Below, in pieces: positions 29,731 through 39,549 of a stretch of DNA of 64,000 nt; the stretch's first letter is position 1, and every line of letters begins with the position of its first letter. A model generated the notes under the pieces. It saw only the letters and a list, made by a program, of their open reading frames with translations. It searched no databases and was not told the origin of the DNA. The stretch is from an uncultured Thalassolituus sp. (GTDB lineage: Bacteria; Pseudomonadota; Gammaproteobacteria; Pseudomonadales; Oceanobacteraceae). A program made the position numbers and the translations under genes. The stretch spans positions 1-64,000 of the forward strand of contig NZ_CATMFB010000007.1 of assembly GCF_950066645.1 (NCBI RefSeq), in the 5' to 3' direction.

Positions 29731-30558
29731 TTGCTGAGTTACCGCCACGCATTTCATGCGGGAAATTTCGCCGATGTACTGAAACATCATGTGCTGGTTC
29801 ATGTGCTGAATTATATGGCGCGCAAAGATAAGCCCTATACCTACGTTGATACGCACTCGGGCGCAGGCCTGTATTCTCTGCGATCAGAGAGTGCTGGTAA
29901 GAACCGGGAATATGAAAATGGAATAGGGCGCCTGCTGAAGAACGCCCCTTCCGCACTGGATGATTATCTTCAGGTGGTCACCGCATGCGAGCGTTTTGGA
30001 GAAGACCTTTATCCGGGGTCTCCTGAAGTGGCCCGTCAGCTTCTGCGGGAGCAGGACAGGGGCTTCCTGTACGAGCTGCACCCTTCGGATTCGGCGATTC
30101 TGGCCGACCACTTTTCTGGCGATCGCCGCTTCCGGACTGACCAGAGCGACGGGTTCGCAGGTCTGCTGGCACATATGCCACCGGCCTCGCGACGTGGTGT
30201 TGTTCTGATGGATCCGCCTTATGAAATAAAAACAGATTATCAGGCTGTCGTTGAGGCACTGGTGAAGGCCCATCGGCGCTTTGCAACGGGCACGTTTATG
30301 ATCTGGTACCCCGTGGTGGATCGTGCTCGCATCTCCGATATGCTCACGCAGATTCAGCAGAGTGGAATCCGCAGGGTGCAGCGTTTCGAGCTGGGGTTGT
30401 CGCCTGATACTGAGGGGCGTGGCATGACGTCATCCGGAATGATTGTGGTGAACCCTCCCTATACGCTGAAGGCTGAAATGGATGTCCTGCTGCCAGACCT
30501 GGCAGCCAGATTGTCGGAGCAGGGATGCTGGGTCAGCGAAGATGTTGTTGGTGAATGA
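29731..30558 (+). CDS. rlmJ: 23S rRNA (adenine-2030-N6)-methyltransferase RlmJ
   Basis: 275 residues (E. coli 280). SAM-dependent enzyme that methylates A2030 of 23S rRNA. LSYRHAFHAGNFADVLKH is the family start, DTHSGAGLY the SAM loop and MDPPYE the catalytic DPPY motif. The start is TTG 29731, with AGGGAG about 8 bases upstream; the residues after it match RlmJ exactly at the right place. Confidence 0.95.
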   Translation: MLSYRHAFHAGNFADVLKHHVLVHVLNYMARKDKPYTYVDTHSGAGLYSLRSESAGKNREYENGIGRLLKNAPSALDDYLQVVTACERFGEDLYPGSPEVARQLLREQDRGFLYELHPSDSAILADHFSGDRRFRTDQSDGFAGLLAHMPPASRRGVVLMDPPYEIKTDYQAVVEALVKAHRRFATGTFMIWYPVVDRARISDMLTQIQQSGIRRVQRFELGLSPDTEGRGMTSSGMIVVNPPYTLKAEMDVLLPDLAARLSEQGCWVSEDVVGE

Positions 30559-30906
30559 GATAAGGGCCAGAATCAGACGTCTGTTTAAAACAGTCATGTG
30601 TGTCCGCTGATGCCAGGCCGCAAAGATCTGTTGCAATTCAGGCCATGACAATGGTATCAATTTACTCAATAACACTGATTTCAGGCGGGGGTGATAACCC
30701 GCCACCGACGGGTGGATTTCTGCAGCTGCAGAGCCATAACAATAAAAAAATGTATCAATCCGCGACATTCGCTTATGCAGGCCTTTCACATAAAAATTTA
30801 CGCGGTATCCTGCCGCATTGCTGTCCGGTACCATGGGATCGTGGGGCGCGAACCGGTGTGTGTAAGTTGTCCCGGACAGGCATACAAAAATAATTAAGGA
30901 AGCAGA
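30559..30906 (+). promoter_or_regulatory. 348-bp gap with stem-loops before the AdeT-like gene
   Basis: I find no convincing gene. Two hairpins overlap: GGCGGG/CCCGCC (30684-30689 and 30698-30703) and CCACC/GGTGG (30702-30706 and 30711-30715); they share two bases, so they compete. Nearer the next gene, CTGTCCGG (30821-30828) pairs perfectly with CCGGACAG (30872-30879) around 43 bases, ending 27 bases before the ATG. The last looks like a structured 5' leader. No known riboswitch class fits by eye. Confidence 0.4.
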
Positions 30907-32037
30907 ATGAAAGCCAAAATTCTTCTCGCCAGCTTGTTTGGCCTTTTGTTCCTGTCGCCAGCCTGGGCGGCTGGTACCTCTGATGATCTGGAGTCTCGCC
31001 GGAACTCAAAGCTTGAAGCGACGGTAATGAACCCGAACCTTCCTCTTGAAAAGCGTATCCGCGCGCTCAAGAAGCTACAGAAAGACGAAATGGTCGATGG
31101 CCGTATCCTGCGAACCTTTTGTGTCTGGGATCCACTGGGCAAAGCGGGCCCCATCTCTTCTACCGTTGATGATCAGAAACTGCGTTCACTGCATTACGGC
31201 ATGGATCTTACGGTGATCACTTTTCAGGATGAAAACCAGCTGATTGAAGCTCTGCGCAATGAGAGTCAGTGCGATGCGGCGCTGATCCGTGGTGCAGCCG
31301 CGATGGAATTCAACCGTTTCGCCGGCACCATTGAAGCGGTAGGTGCCTTGCCTGACCGACAGCATCTGCAGTTGCTGATGCAGGTAATGGCTAATCCGCG
31401 CATGGCGCCGCGGATGTCGAATGGCAAATATAAAGTGCTTGGCGTGGCCACGATTGGTGGTACGTATGCATTTGTGGGGGATCAGAAAACCCGCCGTATG
31501 AAAGATCTTAAGGGCAAGAAGGTTGCCTACCAGGATCTTGATCCTGCTATGGGGGAGCTGATCCGTCAGGTTGGTGCCGTGCCGGTTTCGGGCAATATGA
31601 TGGCTAACGTTCAGACCTACGCAGACGGTGAAGTGTCTGGCATGGTGTCTCCTGCTATTGCGTATCTGGTGATGGGGAGCGGTCAGATCAGCGGAAATAT
31701 TGGCATTCTGAAGACTCCGGTCGCGCAATCGACGATCCAGCTGATTGGTCGGGTAGAAAAATTCCCGGATGGCCTGGCGCAGATTTTACGTGAAGATTTC
31801 CTGTTTAAGTTTGAAAACTACGCAGGGCGGGTAGATAAAGAAATGTCGATTGTTCCGTCTAATTTCTGGATGGAAGATAAGGCGGCTGATCTCAAAAACA
31901 TTGAGGATATTTATCTCGATGTTCGCCTGAAGTTACGTGAAGAAGGCTATTACGACGCTGCTATGCTGCGTTTGCAGCGCAAGATCCGGTGTAAGTTTGA
32001 TCCAGCCAGAAGCGAATGTGCTAACCCTAAAGAATAA
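30907..32037 (+). CDS. Periplasmic solute-binding-like protein (AdeT1/AdeT2 type)
   Basis: 376 residues with a signal peptide (MKAKILLASLF to A-W-A). The protein resembles the AdeT1/2-like group, which shares the fold of TRAP-type and other periplasmic binding proteins: FCVWDPLGKAGPISS, a DLKGKKVAYQDLDPAMGELIRQVGA-type region (given here only in part) and VSPAIAYLVMGSG. The Cys pairs at both ends (FCVW, SQCDAALIRG, KIRCKFDPARSEC) may form disulfides. AdeT proteins were once proposed to be efflux parts, but the binding-protein fold fits better. No transporter genes lie beside it. GGAAGC precedes the ATG. Confidence 0.75.
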   Translation: MKAKILLASLFGLLFLSPAWAAGTSDDLESRRNSKLEATVMNPNLPLEKRIRALKKLQKDEMVDGRILRTFCVWDPLGKAGPISSTVDDQKLRSLHYGMDLTVITFQDENQLIEALRNESQCDAALIRGAAAMEFNRFAGTIEAVGALPDRQHLQLLMQVMANPRMAPRMSNGKYKVLGVATIGGTYAFVGDQKTRRMKDLKGKKVAYQDLDPAMGELIRQVGAVPVSGNMMANVQTYADGEVSGMVSPAIAYLVMGSGQISGNIGILKTPVAQSTIQLIGRVEKFPDGLAQILREDFLFKFENYAGRVDKEMSIVPSNFWMEDKAADLKNIEDIYLDVRLKLREEGYYDAAMLRLQRKIRCKFDPARSECANPKE

Positions 32038-32043
32038 ACAGAA

Positions 32044-32067
32044 AGCAGCCTACGGGCTGCTTTTTTT
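32044..32067. terminator. Rho-independent terminator
   Basis: AGCAGCC and GGCTGCT pair around TACG (a stable tetraloop), followed by seven T. It ends the AdeT-like gene and covers the last codons of the convergent nhaR. Confidence 0.9.
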
Positions 32068-32967
32068 ATTGAGCAGGCCCGCATCTGATGCCTGCTCCGT
32101 CAGCTCTCTTACCGCACTGTGCGTAATCCTGCGTTCAGCGACGATGGCATAAAAGGTCTGCTCCAGTTCGGGAATGACTCCCGCGACTTCGACGCCGTAG
32201 CGTGTACATACTTCTTCTGCAATAAATTCAGGTGCGAAGAAGAATCCATGGCCTTCACTACCAAAGGCTTTTAACAGGGCTGAATCGTCAAATTCGCCTG
32301 CAATTCTCACTGACAACCCCCGCCTCTGAAACCAACTCAGAAGATTGGTTCTCATCGAAGATGATGTATCAGTAGGCAATAATACAGGGGCTCCTTCGAG
32401 CTGCTGGGGCCAGGTCTGGTTTTTGTCGATCAGGTTCGGGCGGGCAAAGCAGGCCATCGGACTGCGCCCCAGCTCATGGTTAAAACAGCGGATGTTCATC
32501 CCCGCTGGCATCGGGCTGTCTGCCAGAACCAGATCCAGGCGGTGAACGGCAAGCTCGCCCAGCAGTGTCGTCATCTGCTCTTCGCGGCAGATCAGCTTCA
32601 TGTTTCCGCTATTGCGGATTACTGGTGCTAACAGCTGGTGCGTAATGGATTTCGGTAAGGCATCAACGATACCCACCCGGAGTTCAACCGGACGGGAAGA
32701 CACTCCCTGCTGCATGACTTCCTGAAGCTCGTCTCCCAGGCGGAAAATATCTCTGCAGTACTCCAGTGCAACATGGCCTGCGTCGGTCAGCTCGAGACCC
32801 CGACCAGCCTTGCGGAATAACGCTTCACCCAGGTCTTCTTCGAGCAGTTTAAGTTGACCGCTGATGGTCTGGGGTGTGATGCTCAGTCGCTCCGCTGCGG
32901 CCTGAATGCTGGACAGATCGGCGACGGTGTAGAAATATTGAAGGTGCTTGTAGTTCAGACGGTGCAT
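32050..32967 (-). CDS. nhaR: LysR-family regulator NhaR
   Basis: 305 residues. The helix-turn-helix (AAERLSITPQTISGQLKLLEEDLGEALF) and the effector domain follow E. coli NhaR closely (DALPKSITHQLL, LADSPMP, GEFDDSALLKAFGSEG, AIVAERRI). In E. coli NhaR activates the Na+/H+ antiporter gene nhaA in response to sodium; no nhaA lies in the window. It is divergent from yccA across 97 bases with ATTCGAA-type repeats. The last codons lie in the terminator. Confidence 0.9.
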   Translation of the reverse strand: MHRLNYKHLQYFYTVADLSSIQAAAERLSITPQTISGQLKLLEEDLGEALFRKAGRGLELTDAGHVALEYCRDIFRLGDELQEVMQQGVSSRPVELRVGIVDALPKSITHQLLAPVIRNSGNMKLICREEQMTTLLGELAVHRLDLVLADSPMPAGMNIRCFNHELGRSPMACFARPNLIDKNQTWPQQLEGAPVLLPTDTSSSMRTNLLSWFQRRGLSVRIAGEFDDSALLKAFGSEGHGFFFAPEFIAEEVCTRYGVEVAGVIPELEQTFYAIVAERRITHSAVRELTEQASDAGLLNKKSSP

Positions 32968-33064
32968 ATCATTCGAAAAAATCGAGGTATCGACTAAAGA
33001 TAATTCGAATATTATTTATGGAATGCCCTCAATACAATAGGGTCAATGAAAAAAGGAGGCGACT

Positions 33065-33784
33065 ATGAAACGTCCTGATTACTTAAATTCTGAAAAATCT
33101 GAGCCAGTAGCGCAGAGCATTCCTGCTGAAAGCTATCGCCAGGGAGGCTACGCAGTACCTGTTGATTCCCAGAAAGTCCTGCGTAACACCTATGCACTGC
33201 TTTCCATGACACTGGTGTTCAGTGGCGTTATCGCCGCGCTGTCAATGATGTTTAATGCGCCGCACCCAGGGCTGATCATTACTCTGGTTGGCTTTTATGG
33301 TCTGCTGTTCGCTGTTGAAAAGACCAAAAACAGTGGTATGGGTCTGGTGCTTACTTTCGCTCTGACCGGTTTTATGGGTTACACACTGGGTCCGATCCTG
33401 TCGGCCTATGCGCAGCTACCTAATGGTGCTTCATTGATCGCAACAGCGATGGGCGGAACGGGTCTGATTTTCCTGGCGATGTCGGGTTGGGTTCTGTCTA
33501 CCGGTAAGGACCTTTCTTCCTGGGGCAAAATGCTGTTCGCTGGCCTGATCACTGTAGTCGTTATGATTGTTGCTAACTTCTTCCTACAGCTGACTAGCAT
33601 GTCTCTCGCGATCTCTGGCGTGATGATTGTGCTGATGAGCGCGATGATCGCTTATCAGACCAGCGCAATTGTTCACGGTGGCGAGAGCAACTACATTTCC
33701 GCGGCTGTAAGTCTATACGTATCGATTTACAACCTGTTCCTGAGTCTGCTTCAGATTCTTGGAATTTTCGGCTCCGACGACTGA
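33065..33784 (+). CDS. yccA: Bax inhibitor-1 family protein YccA
   Basis: 239 residues with seven membrane helices. It follows E. coli YccA throughout: KVLRNTYALLSMTL, GFMGYTLGPILSAY, GGTGLIFLAMSG, VANFFLQL, HGGESNYISAAVSLYVSIYN. In E. coli YccA is a slow substrate and modulator of the FtsH protease and protects SecY when translocation jams, fitting a general role with SecDF. AGGAGG lies 6 bases before the ATG. Confidence 0.93.
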   Translation: MKRPDYLNSEKSEPVAQSIPAESYRQGGYAVPVDSQKVLRNTYALLSMTLVFSGVIAALSMMFNAPHPGLIITLVGFYGLLFAVEKTKNSGMGLVLTFALTGFMGYTLGPILSAYAQLPNGASLIATAMGGTGLIFLAMSGWVLSTGKDLSSWGKMLFAGLITVVVMIVANFFLQLTSMSLAISGVMIVLMSAMIAYQTSAIVHGGESNYISAAVSLYVSIYNLFLSLLQILGIFGSDD

Positions 33785-33824
33785 TCGTCGGACCACTCCT
33801 GAACTTCTCTGTGCTCAAGAGGGT

Positions 33825-33856
33825 ACCGCAGGCCTGAGGGTGGCCTGCGGTTTTTT
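33825..33856 (+). terminator. Rho-independent terminator after yccA
   Basis: ACCGCAGGCC (33825-33834) pairs perfectly with GGCCTGCGGT (33842-33851), followed by six T. Confidence 0.95.
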
Positions 33857-33879
33857 ATTATCTGAGCTATTCTCAGACA

Positions 33880-34176
33880 ATGCGTCTGCTTCCCGTTTTT
33901 TTCTGTCTGTCTTTTGTTCTTCCCATCTCTGCGGAAGCATTGCCCGTATGCTCTGATCGTGATGCCAAAGTGGCGTCAGACGAAAAGGCGTTGAGCTACT
34001 TTCGTAAACAGGGCGAAATTTTTCACGTTGCCCGTGTGTTAAAGAAGCACCATCCCAGCCGTGATAAAGAGGTTGCCAGTTACGTGCGCTTTGGTGACAA
34101 GCATTACAGTATCTTCACGCTCGTTGATCCGGATTGTCGCGCGCGCTTCATCAAAAGGACGAGGCAGGGGGACTGA
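33880..34176 (+). CDS. Small secreted protein of unknown function
   Basis: 98 residues. A signal peptide (MRLLPVFFCLSFVLPISAEA) is followed by about 78 basic residues with two Cys (VCSDRD and DPDCRARF) that could pair. I do not recognise the family. No Shine-Dalgarno site is visible; instead an inverted repeat TCTGAG/CTCAGA (33861-33866 and 33872-33877) ends two bases before the ATG, which might block or shape translation. It could be a small periplasmic protein; function unknown. Confidence 0.6.
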   Translation: MRLLPVFFCLSFVLPISAEALPVCSDRDAKVASDEKALSYFRKQGEIFHVARVLKKHHPSRDKEVASYVRFGDKHYSIFTLVDPDCRARFIKRTRQGD

Positions 34177-34243
34177 AGCATTTCACGGTAATACACTTTC
34201 TGATAAGTTATACATTACTTGTACGTAGATTGTGTGGTGCAAC

Positions 34244-34552
34244 ATGATTCCATTCAGAACGCTTTCCCCCGGGCAAGTCATCGATAAGGTCATCATTCAT
34301 TCACTCGACTGGTCGCTGTATCAGGTGAGTATCGAACAGAACGGCAAAGAAACGTGGATCCTGGATAGGAACGGACAGCCGATGACCGCGCGCAATATTC
34401 TTGAGCTTGAGGCGAAGTTCGAGCGCTTTCAGGTTGCCAGCATGGTCCTCAGGCACGAGAGCGCCTACGATGAGATGGTGAATCAGCCAGTCAGACAGGG
34501 AACAAATCGTATGGAAGTTCCGATTGGTCGTAACCGACTCGGTCGTTCCTGA
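34244..34552 (+). CDS. DUF6482 family protein
   Basis: 102 residues from ATG 34244; a GTG at 34232 would add four residues. The core (VIIHSLDWSLYQVSIEQNG, ARNILELEAKFE, MVLRHESAYDEMVNQP, NRMEVPIG) fits the small gammaproteobacterial DUF6482 group. It has no signal peptide, so it is probably cytoplasmic. No function is known. The Shine-Dalgarno signal is weak. Confidence 0.75.
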   Translation: MIPFRTLSPGQVIDKVIIHSLDWSLYQVSIEQNGKETWILDRNGQPMTARNILELEAKFERFQVASMVLRHESAYDEMVNQPVRQGTNRMEVPIGRNRLGRS

Positions 34553-34621
34553 CTCTGAAACCAGCCTTTCTGGAAAACTCGGCTAGTCTTAACGATAGTT
34601 CAAACAACACTGGTCTCTTTC

Positions 34622-36541
34622 ATGCCTGGATTGTTTTCGCGGTTAACCTGGTCTGACGTTCCAATCCGGAAAAAGTTGTACGTCCCGGTGGTAATACAAG
34701 CCGCTCTGGTTGTTCTAGTGTCGCTGATTCTGTTGTCGGGCTGGCGCCTGCTGGCAGTGGCCCGTGAAGATGTCTCTAAGGCGGCTGAAGTGATGAACGA
34801 GATGTTCCGCCTCGGCGAAGACATCGAAGGCTACCTCGCTAATGAATTAGGGTGGCAGAAACTCGAAGAAGATCTGTCCCGGGTGACGAGTCTGCTGGAT
34901 GCGGAGCTCGATCAGAAGATTCTGACGCAATTGAGCGCGCTCGAAGATCACCTGAGTAGTTATGATTCGTCGCGTCAGGTACAAGGCGACATTCTGACTG
35001 AAGTCAGAAACCTGACATCCTCTTCCCGCGAGCTTTCCAATGCTTACATCGTCAAAGTCAGTGAACGGCTGGCAGATGCATCAGAGCGTTATTATGTAGC
35101 GACCATCGAGCGGTCTGTTATTGCGGGGGCGCTGAAAAATACCATCAACAACTACGCCATCGAGGAAATGTTCCTGTCGCTATCGAGGGGAGACAGAACC
35201 GCGGATCAGGCCGTTGATCTGCTGGACTCAACCATCGCCAATACACGAGCTGACATCGTATTGCTCGAGGGAACGCCGTTTATTAAGAAGGCAGAGGCTG
35301 GTCTGGCTTTGAATCTCCGCCTGAAAGAGCTGCTGATTAACTACCTTGAAGCACTCCAGTTTTCCGGAGAGAAGCGGGCCCAGGCAGTGCATGATCATGC
35401 TGTGCTTATGCAGGATATAGAAAAGCTCTCGAAAGACTCTCTTCTGCAGGTTCTGGATCAGGTGGGGTCAGGTATTTGGATATTGCTTGGTGTGTTTATT
35501 GCGACGGTGGGGATCAGTCTCGGATCATCTGTGCTCGTCAGTCTTTCTGTTACCCGTCCATTGGAAACCTTGCGAGGTCATATTGATCAGCTTGCGGGTT
35601 CTGGGGGAGATCTGAATTTTCGCCTGAAGGCCGACAGAAAGGATGAACTGGGTATGCTTGCTCAGGGGGTGAATCAGTTTCTTCAGACGTTGCACGGTAT
35701 TTTTACCCAGGTAGCCAGTTCTGGTCATGAAATGGCAGATGAGTCCAGACGCTTTGCCGAGGTGACCAGTCATTGCTCACAGCAGATGAAGGAGCAACGG
35801 GAGCGAACACAGGGAGTGACCGCCTCTGCAGCGACGATTAAACAAACGATTGCCAGCGCCACAGAAAAAACAGATCTTGCAGCACGGATGGTTGAAGACT
35901 CCGAAAAACGCGTGACGGAGGTTGTAGATAGTATCCAGTCAACCATTAAGGTGATCAACATTGCCAATATCGAACTGGAAAATGCGTCCAGCGTTATCGG
36001 TAAGCTGAATGACGACAGCCAGAACATTGGTAGTATCCTTGATGTCATCAGAGGCATTGCAGATCAGACGAATCTTCTGGCGCTGAATGCCGCCATTGAA
36101 GCAGCCCGTGCAGGAGAGCAGGGTAGAGGCTTCGCCGTCGTATCTGATGAGGTTCGTGTACTGGCGCAGCGGACCCAGTCTTCCATTGAGGAAATCGACA
36201 AGATGATCCGCAATCTTCAGAACGCTTCTATGCTCGCGACCAGTGTCGTGGCCAGCAGTGCCGAAAACATTGGAGGTACGCTGGCAACAAGTCAGGCGGC
36301 GGGAGAGGGTGTGAAGACAATTTCCGAGAGCATTTCATCGATTGCAGCTCTAAACGTCGAAATTGCTGCCATGATGGAAAATCAGCTGGAGAAGGCGACA
36401 GATATCAACCGTGTTGTTGTTGATATTGGTGAAGTATCAGATGCGAATGACGTGGCGATTTCCAGAGCCAGCTCGTCGGCTGCGACTCAGGTCGCGCGTG
36501 CCGAAAAGCTGGTGGGCCTGATGGGCCGTTTCCGTATTTAG
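34622..36541 (+). CDS. Methyl-accepting chemotaxis protein
   Basis: 639 residues. Membrane helix 1 is at about 19-45, followed by a mostly helical periplasmic domain of about 240 residues (like 4HB/HBM sensor domains), helix 2 at about 284-308, a HAMP domain to about 365, and the signalling hairpin with its tip [20 protein letters not shown] near 480. The ligand cannot be told. Its stop overlaps the stop of the convergent NIT-ANTAR gene by four bases (TTAG read as TAG and TAA). Confidence 0.93.
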   Translation: MPGLFSRLTWSDVPIRKKLYVPVVIQAALVVLVSLILLSGWRLLAVAREDVSKAAEVMNEMFRLGEDIEGYLANELGWQKLEEDLSRVTSLLDAELDQKILTQLSALEDHLSSYDSSRQVQGDILTEVRNLTSSSRELSNAYIVKVSERLADASERYYVATIERSVIAGALKNTINNYAIEEMFLSLSRGDRTADQAVDLLDSTIANTRADIVLLEGTPFIKKAEAGLALNLRLKELLINYLEALQFSGEKRAQAVHDHAVLMQDIEKLSKDSLLQVLDQVGSGIWILLGVFIATVGISLGSSVLVSLSVTRPLETLRGHIDQLAGSGGDLNFRLKADRKDELGMLAQGVNQFLQTLHGIFTQVASSGHEMADESRRFAEVTSHCSQQMKEQRERTQGVTASAATIKQTIASATEKTDLAARMVEDSEKRVTEVVDSIQSTIKVINIANIELENASSVIGKLNDDSQNIGSILDVIRGIADQTNLLALNAAIEAARAGEQGRGFAVVSDEVRVLAQRTQSSIEEIDKMIRNLQNASMLATSVVASSAENIGGTLATSQAAGEGVKTISESISSIAALNVEIAAMMENQLEKATDINRVVVDIGEVSDANDVAISRASSSAATQVARAEKLVGLMGRFRI

Positions 36542-37812
36542 CGACTTTTCAGCATGTCAGCAACGCTGATAACGTTGGCGGCGACATCGACAATACGTTT
36601 GTTGTTATCCATTGCTGCCTGACGCAACTGACGGTAGGCCTCTTCTTCAGAGATTCCCTTCGACTGGATCAACAGGCCTTTGGCCTTATCAATCAGCTTA
36701 CGTTCTTCGAGTGCCTGGCGTGCTTCTGCCAGCTCTTCACTGATACGCTGCAACCTTTCTGCCTGCCCCTGAACAAGTTCATAGATGGAACGTGCCAGTT
36801 TAACGTTGACACCCGGAGCGACATTCAGCGATGACTGCGCGGCGTCTTCCGGAAGAATGGAGAGAGGAGACATGGGAGGCTCTTCCACCGTTGCGAGTTC
36901 TTTCAGGTGTTCCCGGTGCAGACGCAGGTCTTCTTCGGCCTGGGTGATTTTGTTGGTACAGAGTTCGAGCAGAGCCGTCGCCAGTTCACGCTCGATCTCC
37001 TGCATTCCGTCAATACGACGCGTGGCAACTTCGTACCAGACTTCACTGATTGCCGTCGGCAGAGAATCGCCCTTGCGATAGCGTTGAACCATCTGGCGGA
37101 GTCGGTCGAGCTCGTGCGTGGCTTCACTGCTTTCCAGTTGTCGCCACTGAGCTTGTGGAATGGTCTGGGAAAACTCAATAAAGATATCAAAGCACCGGGC
37201 CTGCGCTTCCTGCATGGTATGCAGTCGATCCTGAGTCGCCGATGTAAAGGTACCTGTGGTGAAGCCGATCAGTCCCCACGCGCGCTCCTGACCCGCATAC
37301 TCTTTCCCCTGAGAGAAATTAAACATGGCGACCAGCGCCCGGGTGATATCAGGATCGTTGGAGATATCGGCAGCTTCAAAGACTACTGCAAGCAGGCCGG
37401 CGATCAGACGGTTATACATCTGGGTATTTTCGGTCGGGCTGACGCTCTGATCGGCAATGCGGGCACGAAGAGGCGCCAGTTCTTCCAGGCAATGAAGCAC
37501 AAAGGCAATGCTGCTGAACAGGCGGGCTGAGCTTGGAGAAACGTTATTCAGGTCGAGTTCAGCAAGTGCTTGCCGGAACTTCTGTTCGGCAATTTCGGTT
37601 GCCGCCACTTCTTCTTCGCGCTGAAGGGCGAAACGCTGGCCTTCACTGACGAGGAAGGTATTCGACAGACCCCGTTCGCGCTGCAGTTCGTGAATCAGTT
37701 CGGTGACCTTGGTGACCAGACTGGAACTGATCAGAAGCTGCTTCAGTGCTGCGATCTCCGCACGTTTGGCAGATAACAGAAAGTCTTCGGTAGTGGGGAC
37801 GACGGCAGGCAT
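36538..37812 (-). CDS. NIT-ANTAR transcription antiterminator (NasR-like)
   Basis: 424 residues. The N-terminal 300 residues form a nitrate/nitrite-sensing NIT domain ([14 protein letters not shown] near residue 40 is its typical start), and the last 60 form an ANTAR RNA-binding domain ([33 protein letters not shown]). Klebsiella NasR has this layout and on nitrate binding prevents termination in the nasF leader. No nitrate-assimilation genes lie in the window, so the target must be elsewhere. Between them is a helical linker. Confidence 0.9.
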   Translation of the reverse strand: MPAVVPTTEDFLLSAKRAEIAALKQLLISSSLVTKVTELIHELQRERGLSNTFLVSEGQRFALQREEEVAATEIAEQKFRQALAELDLNNVSPSSARLFSSIAFVLHCLEELAPLRARIADQSVSPTENTQMYNRLIAGLLAVVFEAADISNDPDITRALVAMFNFSQGKEYAGQERAWGLIGFTTGTFTSATQDRLHTMQEAQARCFDIFIEFSQTIPQAQWRQLESSEATHELDRLRQMVQRYRKGDSLPTAISEVWYEVATRRIDGMQEIERELATALLELCTNKITQAEEDLRLHREHLKELATVEEPPMSPLSILPEDAAQSSLNVAPGVNVKLARSIYELVQGQAERLQRISEELAEARQALEERKLIDKAKGLLIQSKGISEEEAYRQLRQAAMDNNKRIVDVAANVISVADMLKSR

Positions 37813-37912
37813 AAAAGGCTATCCAGGCTGGTGGAGAAACTAGACTGGTGTGTATTTTACCAATTTGCCGCACCGGAAGGTATGACAAATGCCTGATATC
37901 CGCTGACCAGTG

Positions 37913-38203
37913 TCAGCTTTTGCCCTTCAGTTTTTTCATAAAGGCCAGGAAGTGCGGAGTGAATTCGGTGAAAAGTGGGTGGCCCTTGTTTTCCAGCATG
38001 ACTTCACTGAATAGCTTCAGACCCAGTGCCAGAGACGTAGCGTGCACGGGAGAAAGGTCATCCCGGTGCTTCATTCGTTCAATAATCTGAAAAATATCGT
38101 CGTGGTTACCGACTTTAAAATCGAGCTTCTTCTGATGGCAGGAAGGGTGTCCGTCCGCATCACACAGATGTTCCAGCTGAATACGGTATTGGTGTTGTTT
38201 CAT
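37913..38203 (-). CDS. DUF3861 family protein
   Basis: 96 residues, cytoplasmic. It fits the DUF3861 family: QYRIQLEHL at the start, HEDI-like NHDDIFQIIERM, FSEVMLENK and HFLAFMKKLKG at the end. Two Cys and two His near residues 14-23 (CDADGHPSCH) could bind a metal. Function unknown. It lies downstream of the reductase gene on the same strand, 127 bases away. Confidence 0.8.
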   Translation of the reverse strand: MKQHQYRIQLEHLCDADGHPSCHQKKLDFKVGNHDDIFQIIERMKHRDDLSPVHATSLALGLKLFSEVMLENKGHPLFTEFTPHFLAFMKKLKGKS

Positions 38204-38301
38204 GGGGTGCTCCCGTTTCTGTTCTTGTGTGATCAGAGTATTAGATGCATTGATGAAACATAAGTAGGTGGTTTTGGATGAGCTGTTGCATTACGCGAAC
38301 C

Positions 38302-38326
38302 AATTGGCCCGCGGTGCGGGCCAATT
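38302..38326. terminator. Perfect 11-bp stem-loop after the old-yellow-enzyme gene
   Basis: AATTGGCCCGC (38302-38312) pairs with GCGGGCCAATT (38316-38326) across a 3-base loop, four bases past the reductase stop. There is no T-tract, so it may act as an mRNA end-stabiliser rather than an intrinsic terminator. Confidence 0.55.
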
Positions 38327-38329
38327 AAC

Positions 38330-39406
38330 TCAGGCGCTCAGGGAGGGGTAGTCGGTGTAACCTTCCGGTCCCTGGCTATAAAAGGTCGCCGGATCAGGCG
38401 TATTCAGGGGGGCGTGTGTCCGGACACGCTCGGGCAGGTCAGGGTTCGCGATAAAGGCAGAGCCAAACGACACGAGATCAGCAACATGATCCGCCAGGGC
38501 TTCAGCCGCTTCGTCGGGGGTATAGCCCATGTTGACCATCAGCTGGCCTTTGTAGATCTCCGTTGCGGGTGAGACAACGTCTGCAAACTGCTCACCTCTG
38601 AAGTCGGCCCGCATGATATGCAGGTATGCAAGATCGTAGGGATTCAGGTGGCTGCACAAATAGCGGACGAGGGCGACCGGGTCACTGTCTTTCATATCAT
38701 TGAATCCGTTCAGGGGAGAGATACGTATACCCACGTGTCGGTTATCCCAGACGCTGAGGACGGCCTCCAGCACGTCGGTTAACAGCTTGACCCGGCCATG
38801 CCAGTGGTTGCCATACTCATCGTCCCGGTGATTGCTACCGTCGCGGAGAAACTGGTCGATCAGATAGCCGTTTGCCGCATGAATTTCGACACCATCAAAG
38901 CCGGCTTTCCGGGCGTTCTCTGCACCGGTACGGAAGTCCTCTATGATTTCCCGGATGCCCGCTTCAGTAAGGGCTTCGGGTGTCTGGTATGGGAATTCCC
39001 CGACGGGAGTGCGGGTCGTGCCATTGATGGCTGTCGGCTCTGCAGACACTGGGGCCTGGTTGTTATTCAGTGCTGGCACAGCGGCTCGTCCGGCGTGCCA
39101 GATCTGCATGAAGATACGCCCGCCGCGGGCATGTACCGCGTCGGTGATCTCTTTCCAGGCAGCGACCTGCTCGTCATTGTAAATGCCCGGTTCGTGAGCA
39201 AACGCAGAGGTACCAGAGCTGACCATCGTACATTCAGTGATGATCAGGCCTGCACTCGCCCGCTGGGTGTAATATTCTTTCATCAGGGCATTGGGCATAT
39301 GATTAATGGCCCGGCAGCGGGTAAGAGGTGCCATCACAAAGCGGTTTGGCAGTTGCATGTCACCAATGGTCAGGGGTTGGAACAACGGAGTGATATCAGC
39401 AGTCAT
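38330..39406 (-). CDS. Old yellow enzyme family alkene reductase
   Basis: 358-residue FMN/NAD(P)H reductase for activated alkenes, related to N-ethylmaleimide reductase. FMN and substrate motifs are present: APLTRCRA, MQIWHAGR, VEIHAANGYLIDQF (His-Asn pair), FGSAFIANPDLPER. The usual GGSxENR segment after NHRDDEYG is changed to NHWHGR, an unusual replacement. It stands alone with its own stem-loop. Likely role: detoxification of electrophiles. Confidence 0.9.
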   Translation of the reverse strand: MTADITPLFQPLTIGDMQLPNRFVMAPLTRCRAINHMPNALMKEYYTQRASAGLIITECTMVSSGTSAFAHEPGIYNDEQVAAWKEITDAVHARGGRIFMQIWHAGRAAVPALNNNQAPVSAEPTAINGTTRTPVGEFPYQTPEALTEAGIREIIEDFRTGAENARKAGFDGVEIHAANGYLIDQFLRDGSNHRDDEYGNHWHGRVKLLTDVLEAVLSVWDNRHVGIRISPLNGFNDMKDSDPVALVRYLCSHLNPYDLAYLHIMRADFRGEQFADVVSPATEIYKGQLMVNMGYTPDEAAEALADHVADLVSFGSAFIANPDLPERVRTHAPLNTPDPATFYSQGPEGYTDYPSLSA

Positions 39407-39549
39407 AATGCCTCCCGGGTTTTCTGACTAATATGGAATATTGACTCCCGGCGATCGTCAGGTGTTCCTGCAACGGATTGTTGCATCTATACGTCGAAAC
39501 AGTGCGTTGAAATTATGCGTTGAAATCTCAGAAGGTCAGGAGGCACAGA

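Noticed and set aside
30684-30715. FMN-riboswitch-like string (GGCGGGGGTGATAACCC, then CCACCGACGGG)
   Set aside because: Only two hairpins resemble part of that element; the remaining helices and conserved segments are missing and the next gene is not a flavin gene.
30600-30893. 97-codon frame in the gap before the AdeT-like gene
   Set aside because: No ribosome site, odd composition, and it crosses the stem-loops of the leader.
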